NCBI GenBank assembly: GCA_934177485.1
Contig: CAKPPF010000005.1
Span: 21,384 to 85,383, forward strand
Length of the DNA: 64,000 bases
Source: an uncultured Clostridia bacterium
GTDB taxonomy: Bacteria; Bacillota; Clostridia; TANB77; CAG-508
Reading direction: 5' to 3'
Shown here: piece by piece, positions 6,445 to 16,580 of the stretch
Position numbering within the stretch: position 1 is the first letter of the stretch
How the letters are laid out: each line of letters begins with the position of its first letter
Made by a program: the position numbers and the translations under genes
Notes under the pieces: generated by a model
What the model was told of the DNA's origin: nothing
Seen by the model: the letters and a program-made list of their open reading frames with translations, nothing else
Database searches by the model: none

Positions 6445-7326
6445 ATGGAAGTAGAAAAGAATTTGAAAAGAGTTAATAAAAATACATATGTTTTAATAGA
6501 TGAGTGCACAGGTGAGACTGTAAATTATAAACTTATAAGAAGCTTCTTAGATGGAGAAAGCGGAAATAATGAACAAATATTAAGAAAACTTAGTGAAGAA
6601 GGTATGGTAATTGTAAATACTCTTACTACTAATAACACTACAGGTCCTAATTTAATATGTATAGATGCTAAAAGATTTGCATCTATGTCAAAAGATGATG
6701 AACACATACATTTATTAGAAAAATCTGATATAATAGAAAGAAGAAATGCAGAGAAAACAATTCAAGATGGAAATATTGATCAATTGCCTGCTGGAGACAT
6801 TACAATATGGAACCCAAATAAGGATAAGGTTATGGGATTAATGTTTTCTAACTCTGCTCCAACTATAACAATAAAAAGTAGTAATGGTATGGTTGGTATG
6901 GGTGTACTTAGAAGACAATATATTACTAAAGACTTTTTAGAAAAATTGCAAAATGTAATGGGAGGAGAAATCTCTATAGAAGTAGTTTCATCAGCAATGG
7001 GGAAATATCCAACTGCTAAAGACGGAACTAGATTGTTACAAGATGCATCAGACGATACACGTGAATATAGTTTACCTGAATATATAAAAGATGTTTGTGA
7101 CCAAATAGGCATTACATGTAATATTGAAGACTGTTATGATATTAATGATGATAAAAATCCATTTTTTAAAGCAGGAGAAAAGAAAAATTTAAAATTAAAA
7201 GATGGTTCAATTATAGAAACACTAGCTAATACTGCTATTGTATTCGATCCAAGCGATTCATTAGCTCCAATTGAAAAAGAAGGTCCTAAAGAAAAAGCAG
7301 ATGATTATATAATAGGTGAAAGATAA
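6445..7326 (+). CDS. Uncharacterised protein; possibly a degenerate YfiH/laccase-fold homologue
   Basis: A 293-residue soluble protein with no signal peptide or membrane segment, starting at ATG 6445, 7 bases after AGGAGG. I do not recognise it with certainty. Its middle (GLMFSNSAPTITIKSSNGMVGMGVLRRQYI, about 132-161, quoted in part) and its end (ITCNIEDCYD then PFFKAG) follow the pattern of the multi-copper polyphenol oxidase/YfiH family (ADC-P, HAGWRG, then CT-D and FFSYRR), but the Cys and His metal ligands are replaced (SNSAP, GMGVLRR). If related, it cannot bind metal in the usual way. It stands alone between a consensus promoter and a bidirectional terminator. Confidence 0.55.
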   Translation: MEVEKNLKRVNKNTYVLIDECTGETVNYKLIRSFLDGESGNNEQILRKLSEEGMVIVNTLTTNNTTGPNLICIDAKRFASMSKDDEHIHLLEKSDIIERRNAEKTIQDGNIDQLPAGDITIWNPNKDKVMGLMFSNSAPTITIKSSNGMVGMGVLRRQYITKDFLEKLQNVMGGEISIEVVSSAMGKYPTAKDGTRLLQDASDDTREYSLPEYIKDVCDQIGITCNIEDCYDINDDKNPFFKAGEKKNLKLKDGSIIETLANTAIVFDPSDSLAPIEKEGPKEKADDYIIGER

Positions 7327-7330
7327 AAGC

Positions 7331-7366
7331 AAAAAGATGCAAGAAGTTATATTCTTGCATCTTTTT
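7331..7366. terminator. Bidirectional terminator between the 6445 gene and hpf
   Basis: AAAAAGATGCAAGAA and TTCTTGCATCTTTTT form a long stem with A and T runs on both sides, serving the two convergent genes. Confidence 0.9.
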
Positions 7367-7378
7367 AAAATTCCTATT

Positions 7379-7915
7379 TTATGCCTCAGGTTCAACTAAA
7401 CCATAATTGTCTGAGTCTTTTAATTTAAATATTACATTTACTTTTCCTGTATCTACGTTTATAAAAGTTAAGAATATATTTCCTGGCTTTTCTTCTAACT
7501 TTATTTTTGCATCTTCAACAGAAATTGGTTTTATATCGTAGTATAATGTTTTTATTACTTCTTCTTCAACGGCACTTTCACCATTTTCAAGTGTAACTTC
7601 TTTTAGTCTTATTGAATCATCTTTGTTCATTTTTTCTTTTTTTGTTTTTATTTTTCTTATTTGTCCTTCAAGAATATCAATATCTTTATCTATTGAAGCA
7701 TATAGGTCTTTTGTTTCTGTAACTGCTCTTATGTTGTAAGATTTAACATTAATTTGCATTTCTGCAATTTGTCCAGATTTTTCAGTTTTTATTTTAACTG
7801 TAGCCTTAATATCTTCTCCTTCAAAATATTTTTCTATTCTTTCTAATTTTTTTTCTACATAATCTTTTATTGCATCTGTAGCTTTAAGGTCTTTTCCTGT
7901 AATTGTTATGTTCAT
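7379..7915 (-). CDS. hpf: Ribosome hibernation promoting factor, long form
   Basis: Long HPF binds the 30S decoding region and dimerises 70S ribosomes into inactive 100S particles in starved cells. The 178-residue product has an N-terminal HPF/RaiA domain (MNITITGKDLKATDAIKDYVEKK through residue ~100) and a C-terminal dimerisation domain (KTLYYDIKPISVEDAKIKLE then FLTFINVDTGKVNVIF). The start at 7915 is set by AAAGGAG upstream; it also fits the promoter at 7961-7989, whose transcript would begin near 7954, after the alternative upstream start codon at 7960. Confidence 0.95.
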   Translation of the reverse strand: MNITITGKDLKATDAIKDYVEKKLERIEKYFEGEDIKATVKIKTEKSGQIAEMQINVKSYNIRAVTETKDLYASIDKDIDILEGQIRKIKTKKEKMNKDDSIRLKEVTLENGESAVEEEVIKTLYYDIKPISVEDAKIKLEEKPGNIFLTFINVDTGKVNVIFKLKDSDNYGLVEPEA

Positions 7916-7960
7916 TAAAATCACTCCTTTGTTAAATTTAAAAATTCTAGATTCAAACAT

Positions 7961-7989
7961 ATTATATAAATATTTTTATAGTTTGTCAA
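7961..7989 (-). promoter_or_regulatory. hpf promoter, consensus type
   Basis: On the minus strand TTGACA (7989-7984), 17 bases, TATAAT (7966-7961). It begins 7 bases after the stop of the upstream M23 gene, so hpf can be transcribed alone. Confidence 0.85.
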
Positions 7990-7996
7990 TTAAATT

Positions 7997-9004
7997 TTAA
8001 TATCCAATATATCCTTGTGGGTTTATAGAACCACCATTAATTCTTATTTCAAAGTGTAGATGCGAACCTGTTGATCTTCCAGTTGAGCCAACTTTTGCTA
8101 TAACATCTCCGGCAGAAACAGTCTGTCCGGCTGTTACTAAAAGTTTACTGCAATGACCATAATATGTTTGTATACCATTTGAATGTGTTACAACAACCAA
8201 ATTTCCAAGTTCCCCTTTCCAACCTGAAAAGGTTACTTTGCCTGAAGCTGCACATTTTACAGCAGTTCCAGTAGGTGCTCCAATATCAATACCTGTATGA
8301 GTTCTTCCCCATCTATATCCATATCTAGATGTTAGAACTCCTGAAACAGGTCTAGTTAATGACATACCTAAGTTAACTTTGTTATAATTTAAAGCTCTGC
8401 TTGTACTAAAATTTTTTGATCCAGTTGCTGCATATCTAGTAACTGATGGAGTAACAACCTTTTTTTCATATAGTTTTGATACTGCATCATCTGTGCTTGC
8501 AAGCTCAGGTAATTCAGTTTCATATTTTTCTACTATTGTTAAATCTGAAGCATTATTACTATTTTTATCTTTTAGTTTATCTACAACATCTTCTGCATCT
8601 TCAAAATTATTTAGATATACCTTTTCATCTCCGTCATCTGAAACTGCATAATACCTATAATATGTAATACCTGTTTCTTTTACTATATTAAAAATCTCAT
8701 CGTCGTTTGTTGTTATGCCTTTCTTCTGCAAACACATTTTATATTCAGGTAAGTCATCTATCTGCACAAAAGCAACATTTTTTTGGTTTTCATCTCCATT
8801 TTTCATGAAGTTATTTATTTTATTTTGTAATGCATCTTTATTTTGGCAATAGCCAATCTTTTCTCCATTTATTGTTACTTTATATATTGGTTTGTATATT
8901 GCAATAATTGCTGCTGCTATTATAATAGTTGCAACTGTTGCTAGGGATAAAAGCTTTAAAGTAGTTCGTATATATATATATATTCGTTTAATTGCCCTAA
9001 TTAT
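7997..9004 (-). CDS. Membrane-anchored M23 (LytM-type) endopeptidase, apparent AUA or AUU start
   Basis: Zinc endopeptidase expected to cut peptidoglycan cross-bridges outside the cell. The C-terminal ~130 residues hold the M23 motifs HTGIDIG (H and D zinc ligands) and HLHFEIRING. The first in-frame ATG is at 8806, but the same frame stays open upstream and encodes a short basic segment, a membrane helix (LLSLATVATIIIAAAIIAIY) and the segment YKVTINGEKIGYCQNKDAL, all expected in this family. That upstream part contains no ATG, GTG or TTG; the best start is ATA 9004 (or ATT 9001), 8-11 bases after GAGGTG. The paralogue at 37495 has the same peculiarity. Between membrane anchor and catalytic domain lies a ~150-residue linker region. 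Confidence 0.85.
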   Translation of the reverse strand: MIRAIKRIYIYIRTTLKLLSLATVATIIIAAAIIAIYKPIYKVTINGEKIGYCQNKDALQNKINNFMKNGDENQKNVAFVQIDDLPEYKMCLQKKGITTNDDEIFNIVKETGITYYRYYAVSDDGDEKVYLNNFEDAEDVVDKLKDKNSNNASDLTIVEKYETELPELASTDDAVSKLYEKKVVTPSVTRYAATGSKNFSTSRALNYNKVNLGMSLTRPVSGVLTSRYGYRWGRTHTGIDIGAPTGTAVKCAASGKVTFSGWKGELGNLVVVTHSNGIQTYYGHCSKLLVTAGQTVSAGDVIAKVGSTGRSTGSHLHFEIRINGGSINPQGYIGY

Positions 9005-9148
9005 TTTTAATACACCTCTTCTATTTATATTAATTCATTTATATTATTTTATAATATTTTTCACATTTATTCAATAGAAATTTAATAATATTTTTTGAAT
9101 CTATGTTCTTTGCTAATTTTTTTATGGCAGGTATTAACATAAAGAAAC

Positions 9149-9183
9149 AGGACCTAAGGTATTGTTTCAACCTTTAGGTCCTT
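9149..9183 (-). terminator. Terminator of the giant surface-protein operon
   Basis: On the minus strand AGGACCTAAAGG and CCTTAGGTCCT pair, followed by a T-rich stretch (GTTTCTTT). It begins within 10 bases of the stop codon at 9189. Confidence 0.65.
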
Positions 9184-9188
9184 TAAAA

Positions 9189-12100
9189 TTATCTTTTGAT
9201 TACAAATTTCTTAATTCCAAATATGCCTACCGCCAAGATGCATAATGATGCTAAACCAACTATGTAGTATGTTATTCCAATTGCTCCTCCATCACCTGTT
9301 GGTGGGTGAATTACTATTTCCTCTGATGTTGCTGTATCTCTACTTCCACCAGGTACAATTATATGTCTGTCTGTTGTTCTTACTCTGTCTCTTAATGTGT
9401 CATCACCAGTGTTATTATAGTTTATTTCTTGTATTTCTATTGTGTTCATATATCCAACAAACATATTTTGAATATCTTTCATTGTTATTCCAGAATCGTT
9501 AGAAGATAATACTCTTTCTAATACTAACTCTACTTCTTTCTTTTGGCCTGTTGTTGCACTTAAGATTGGGTTATTAGGTGTAGTTTTAATGATAACTTTA
9601 TATTTGTTTGAATCACTTGCTACCGTGCTCTGTGGCTCTAAGCTATCTCCATTTAATTTTAACTTTTTATATTGTTCTTGCATCTCATCATAAGAAGTTA
9701 ATTCCCAATATTTTGAATTTTCGCCTAATGTTTGGTTATACTCTAAGTTATTATCTATAAAGTCATATAAACCTTTTATAGTTGGAGTTATACCTTCTTC
9801 ATCATTATAGTTCTTTTCAACTTTTATTTCAGCTGAAATTGCATACGTAATACGTAATTTAGCTCCTTGTAGTTTTTCATTCTCAATGCTTACGTCTATT
9901 GGCTCGTTAACTCCAGCTGCTAAAACCTCTCCGTTTACAACGTTATAATTGCCATCCTCTTTTAGAACAATTTTTGCTATTGTATTTATACCTGCAGAAT
10001 CTACTATTTCAAGTTCTTTCACATGTTTTTGCAAGTCAATTGTTGATACTGGAACTTCTGCAATACCAAAGTTCATATTAGTAATTACATAATCAGTAAA
10101 TGTCTTGTTTTCAGTACTATTACTATTTATAGATGCTTTTTCAACATCAAACTTCATAGCTTTAGTGTTTGCATACATATATGTTCCATTTATCAATTCT
10201 CTAATGTCTTCTTCTTTAAATTTCTTTCCACTTCTTATATCATTTAGTGTATTCATAAAGCCATACTTATTATATATAAAATTACTTACGTCTATTCTTC
10301 TTGTAGATTCATCTGTAGCAGTTGAAACACCTATTTTTTCATTAGCTAGATACCAATAGTTTTCTGTAGGTGATATACTGTATGCACCATAAGTTCCAGT
10401 ATTATTTGTTGCTTGATAATCTTCACCATTAAATGATTTTTGGTTTATTCCATTACTATATGTATTTAATATAACTGTATCAATTGTGTCACCATATTTG
10501 AAACGAATTACATAATTTCCTGGTAAGAAACCTTCAAAACTATAATATCCATTTTCGTTTGTTTTTGCTGTAAATCTAGTTTTTTGATCATTTCCAACTT
10601 GCTCTAATAGTTCAACTGTTGCTCCATAAACTTTTAGTTCATCAGTGTCCATTATACCATTACCAGTTCTTACATTTCCAATTTCTAAATGTGTTGCATC
10701 TTCAAATACATTTCCTTCAATTTTTCTCATATTTCCATCTTTTACAAAGTATAATACTGGAGCAGTAAATGTATCGTCTTCGAATTTAAATCTGTTTAAG
10801 TTTTGTGCATTAAAATAATATTGTACAGTTGAAATATTACCTATTTGACCATTTGTTAATCTAACGTTTTCAATTTCTGCACTACCTGGTGCTGAGTCTA
10901 CATCTATTAAGCCTCTTGTATATTCTGATTGACCTTCTGCACATTCAGATTTATATTCATAAATTTCTGCCATGTTATATGTTGGTAATTTTTCTCCCAT
11001 ATTCAAATCTTTTAATAAGTCTACTGGATTATTTAAAACAAGTGTTACATATATGTTTCTAGATTCTCCTGGATTTAATGTTCTAGTATCGTCTACATTT
11101 ATAATTAATTCCTTGTAGTTTCCTTTATTAGTAATATTGCCATTTCCACCCACAATTGTGACTAGGTTATATCTACTATCAAAGTAATTTACAATTTTTG
11201 TTGCAGTTCCTTTTGTTATTGAACTTTCATTTGTTACTGTTATTTTATATATAACTTTTATGCCTAATCTTGTTTCATCATAATGCGTATTAGTTATATC
11301 AGTTGCTCTAATTTTCTGATCTACACTAGTATATCTTGTTGTTCTAATTTCATTATGTATATGTGCAGCATCTGGATATATATCCTCTCTTCTAACATTA
11401 ACTTCATTTGCATAATTATATGTTCCAGTTTGTCCATTTACAGTTACATATACTGAAGATACATCAGAAGTTAATTCTAAGTCTAAAGTATCTCTTCCTC
11501 TTAGACCTAAATTTACATGTTGTAAATATGTTTCGTCTGTTTTGCTTGAGTAAGCTCCAATATTAATTTTTTCTGTTGAAGATTTTATTGACATACTTCC
11601 ACTATCATATACATATCTTGATTGTGGTAAATTGTCTGCTTCGTTTATTGTCTCATAAGTAATATCTTTAGTATTATCAATTGTTGAAAAACGGTCATTT
11701 AGGTCTTTTCTATCTGTTTTTCCTTCTTCTGCATTTGAATATTGAGTAGTAGCATATTGACTTTCTATGCTGTTTTCCTTTATATTCCAAATTCTTTTTT
11801 CATTACTAAATGTAGAAGTATATTTAATTCCATCATATTCAAATTTTACTATATATGAATAATATCCACTTTTTATATCCCATTTATTATTATCTTCCTG
11901 AATTTTTGCTTTAATATATCTTTCTTTAGGATTTGTTATAACATTAGGATCTAAACTTGAATTTTTAAAACAATAATATCCATTTGAATCTGTCGTTGTT
12001 TGTGCAACTGCCGTTTCTACGCCATCTCTATATAAGTAAACCTGTATACCTTCAAGTAATTTATCTTTATTATCTCCCTTATCATATTGGCCGTTATAGT

Positions 12101-15100
12101 TTGATGATTTTTTATCAAATGCAACATCATTCCATACAATACCTGCGATAATTGCATCTTCTGTTACTTCTTCATTTATAATTGCCCAACTTTTTTCAGA
12201 AAGTTTGTATGTACTTACTGATATTCCAGCTATTGAAGTTGTTTCTGCAACAGTATATTTATATTCTATGCCATACTCATCGTATTTTTGTAAATTTGTC
12301 CATTTGTGTATCCAATTTTCACCTTCGCTTAATGTTACCACATTTCCACATGCATTACCATTTCGATATAATTGTACTTGTATTGCTTTTATTAAACTTT
12401 TGTTATCTACGTTCCAGCTTTTTATTACAGAAATTTCTGTTTTATTATATGTATTTACAATAACATCATATGCAGTGCTAGAATCGTATCTTACCATATA
12501 ATTACCATTTGTTGTAAAGTCTGCTATTGGGTTATCGTTTTGGTCTAATTCTTTAGCAGTATAGTTAATTTCAATTCCATTGTCATCGTATTTTAGTAGG
12601 TTATCCCATGTATAAATTTGCATATCAGAATTTTCTGTAGAAATTTCTTGTGTCCTAATTAATTCATTATTAGCATATAACCCTACTTTTATTGTTCTTG
12701 GTCTTTGTGCAGTTTGGTTTTCGTCGCCCTTCCATTCTTTAATAACTGTTTTGCTTACATATTCATTTTTATATGTATTATTAACAATGAAACTTATACT
12801 ATTGCTTCCTTCGTCGCATTCTATAACTGCTTCGTATCCATTTGGTACTTCCACTTCTTCTACTGTATATTCAATTTTATTTTTTTCTTCATCATATTTA
12901 AGTAGGTTTTCCCATGAATGTTTCCACGAATTAGATGCATTTAATTCTTTTTCTTCATATAGCTTATCATCTTGGTATAGTTTTACCTTTATACTAGCTG
13001 GTCTTGCACTAGTACTGAAGTCTTTCCATACTTTTTGAACTAATACATTTATCTTTTCTGAGTCTGGAGTATCTTTAGTATTAGTAATTGTCCATTCATT
13101 TTCTGATGTACTTTCTATTTTAGTTATAAAGTTTCCTGTTGTCTTTTCTTCTATTTCATATTTTGCGTTTTTGATTAAATTAGTCCAAGTATATGTCCAG
13201 TTATTATCAGCATTTAATTTAACTGTTTCAATTTCTGTTCCGTCTTTTTTTAAAGCCACCTCTATATCGCCTATTGTTTTAATTTCATTATCTGTAAATC
13301 CTTCCCATACTTTCTTTACAGTTTTGCTTATATAATCTGGCACATTGTATTCATTAACAATTATTATGTTTGTACAATTGTTATTTCTATCATATTCTAT
13401 TGATGATTTATATCCTTCTGGTACACTTACTTCTTTTACTGTATATTCAATTTCATTTTTGTTTCCATCATATTTAGGTAGGTTTGTCCATGAATGTTTC
13501 CACAAATTAGATTCATTTAATACTATTACATCTCCATATTGATTACCATCTTTGTATAGTTTTACCTTTATGCTATCTGGTCTTTTTCCATATAGATTAT
13601 TCGAATCATTCCATACCTTTTTAACAGATACTTGTGTGTTTTCTTCTATTTTTTTAGTATTTGTAATTTTCCATACATTAGTAGATATTTCATCTATTCT
13701 AGAAGTAAATTTAGATATGTTTGATATTTCTTCTACTGTATAATTAATTTTATTTCCGTTTTTATTAAGTTTCTCTAGATCATTCCATATATATGTCCAA
13801 TTATTTGAACTATTTAATGTAGCTTCTTTAATTTTTGTTCCGTCTTTCTTTAATGCTACCTTTATCTCGCCTATTGTTTCAATTTCATTATCTGTAAATC
13901 CTTCCCATACTTTAAATACTTTAACAGACAATGGTTGTTGTTCTGGATTCATTTTAAAGTAGTCGCTATCTGTATTATTATATGGAGTGGAGTCCATTAC
14001 ATATTTATTATTTTTATTATTTATATGTTTTATCTCTGCTGTATTTTTATATGTATCAATTGATAAGTTAGGTGCATCAGTTCTAATTGTTATTTCAATG
14101 TCACAATGTTCACCACTATTAAGGCTTATTTTATCAGTCGTATTTATAATCTCAATATTATTTTGAGTATTCGTTTCATCAAAAAATGAGTTAAACGTAT
14201 TACTACGGGTTTGTTCACCAGCTTTATTATAATAAGTTATTTTGTCCACTTTATATTTATAATATTCGGTTAAATCATTAGGTAAAAGATCTTCTACAGA
14301 AACGAATTTAACAAATGTGTCTCCATCATTATTTAATCTTACTAAATATGTAATTTTACTTCCGCAATCTGCACTTACAACATTTGTATTTTTATACATG
14401 TTTTTATTTGGTGTATATCCCTCTTTGTACTCTTCTTCGTTGTACATGTGTTCTGCACGGTTACATCTATCATCATGGCTAGTTGTATGATTTTTAGATG
14501 TAACAACTTGTTTTATGTATTTTTCTAAGCTAACTTTATATTCTTTTAATTTAACATGATCTTCATCTTGGTTATTATCTGTTCCATCCCAATCTAATAC
14601 CGTACGATTTTTTTCGTTTTTTATCTCTCTTATTTTAGCTTTATTATAATAATCTGGTTTTTTATACCTAGGGTCCCCATCTATTGTATATTTAATTGTA
14701 ATGTCCTTCCATTCTTTACCTACAAGTTCTATAGGTGGATTAAGTGTTATTATTTCATGTGGATCACCATTTTCTGTTGGAGTAGTATAGCTTCCAACAT
14801 TTTCTTTCAAGTATTCCTCATCAATGGTTAATTCACTTGAGTGCCAGTCATCAATTTGTGTAATTTTTACTTTGTTTGTTCCAGTATTCATCAATCTTAT
14901 TGTAAATGTTATTTTGTCTAAATATTCTACCGGAACAGGATTATCCAATTTATATGTATTAAAGTTTTCACTACTTGGATTAGATGCATTTATTAAATCA
15001 TAATTATATCTCTTACTATTTCTTCCTTCTACCTTTTGACTTCCATCTAAGCTTTCAACATTTGTTACAAATTTTTCTAGACTGACAGAGTATCTTCTTA

Positions 15101-16557
15101 GTATAGCATAGTCGCCGTCATAAGTTCTATATTCTGTTCTGTTAACCGGATTAGTATTATTGTTTTGAAGTCCTACCTCATTTCCAAGGAACTTATCACC
15201 GTTTCCAGTATAATTATATTTTAGTCTAACATAAATTGTTCTTTTCTTTATCGTTCTAGTTAATGTTCTGCATCTAATATAAATCTTTTTGCCATCACTA
15301 TACCAACGTGCAGCCATGTCCAATTTTTTGCTTGTATCTTCGTCATATGTCCTACCTGATTCCCATATTTCTTGTACATTAAAAGAAGCTGAAGGTGCAT
15401 CAGTCAAAATTATATTTTTTGCCTTTGTCTCAGAATTATTATATAGCTCTATTGCATATACTACTTCATCTCCATCAATAATCTCTACCGGATTATCCCA
15501 TTTGTACCCTTTGTTCCATATATTTTCATTGCCTGAACTTGGATTTTTTATAATGCTTGGAGACCAATAGCCATAATTTTTATTTCCAATCCAATAATTA
15601 TGTGAGTCTAATTCCCTTCCATCTGTTGGAAGTGGTTTTAATACCATATTTTTTCTATCTGTTCCTAAATCATCAACCGTACCATCTTTATGTATAATTT
15701 GTGTGATATATTTTTGTAGAGAAATGTTAGCACTTATTACTGGCCACGTTATTTCTGTTTCATATCTATATTTTGTAGATTTTCCAACAAGCATTGATTG
15801 ATTACCTTGCTTTGTATACTCATATGCCTCGCCATCATAAAGCCAATAATCATAGATTACTGTTAATTTTGTTCCAGCTGAATATGTGCTCGGATCAAGC
15901 TCAATAGAGCCTCCATTTTTTATTACTTGATTACTTAAACCGGGAATTATTACTTGTGGACATCCTTGCTTACAAGAAAATGCAATACATACCTTATTAT
16001 TATTTACACTGACAGTAATTTCATCATCTGTATGTGAATGGCTCGCATAATTAGCATAGTCTATTGCTCTATAATAAATCGATTTACCATTTACATATCC
16101 AAAAGTACCATATTCTTCACTCGTGCAATGATCTTTTACATTTTCTTCATTATTCTGTGTTAACCATATAGCGACATTTGTAGGTTTTCTCTTTGCGCTA
16201 TTTGTTTTAGTTATATCATCTACGTTATTTAAACTACTATTTTCCTGTCCAATTATGTATTTTATTACATTAACTTTATATGAGTCATTTAATTTTTCAT
16301 AGTAATTATCACCGTCTAATATATGTTCCTGTACTAGCACCTTTATACATATCATTACAAAACACACCATTTTTATAATGATATGTGCTCTTAGAATAAG
16401 CATCGTTCAAAGTAAACCAAAAATCACTTGGAAAATCACCAGATAAGTTTTCGTCTTTATTAGGCCATTGTGTTGTTGCTGCAATAACAATATATATTGT
16501 ACTTAATAATATACAAATTAAAATACTTAATATTAATAATTTACTTTTTCTTTTCAT
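9189..16557 (-). pseudogene. Giant Cna-B/SdrD-B surface adhesin, interrupted by a frameshift near 16320
   Basis: Start at 16557 (MKRKSKLLILSILIC..., signal peptide to about AAT at residue 27). The first frame runs to a TGA just past 16315; the remaining ~2390 residues are in another frame. Adding one AT to the (AT)3 tract at 16319-16324 restores a continuous frame, giving ~2,460 residues. Order: an N-terminal domain with FCND and TNVAIW resembling thioester (TQXA) domains; three SLEK(Y/F)-led DUF11-like repeats; six Cna-B modules (about 12150-13930 in DNA) with alternating VKKVW and YTVEE ends as in isopeptide-forming folds; two SdrD-B-like modules; a conserved C-terminal domain; then IHPPTGD, a membrane helix and KKFVIKR. 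HPPTG may be a variant sortase signal. Second gene of an operon, 23 bases after the 16581 gene. It may be a pseudogene, an assembly error, or a phase-off allele. Confidence 0.75.
12150..13930 (-). repeat. Block of six Cna-B modules including a duplicated two-module unit
   Basis: Module 1 and module 3 both begin VWEGFTDNEI and contain VALKKDGT; modules 2 and 4 share IKVKLY, WKHSW and EYTVEEV/EYTVKEV. The matching DNA near 13875-13915 and 13270-13313 is nearly identical, an offset of about 607 bases, so a two-module unit was duplicated in tandem. Confidence 0.75.
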
Positions 16558-16580
16558 CTTTTTTTGCTTTCCTCCTTTCC

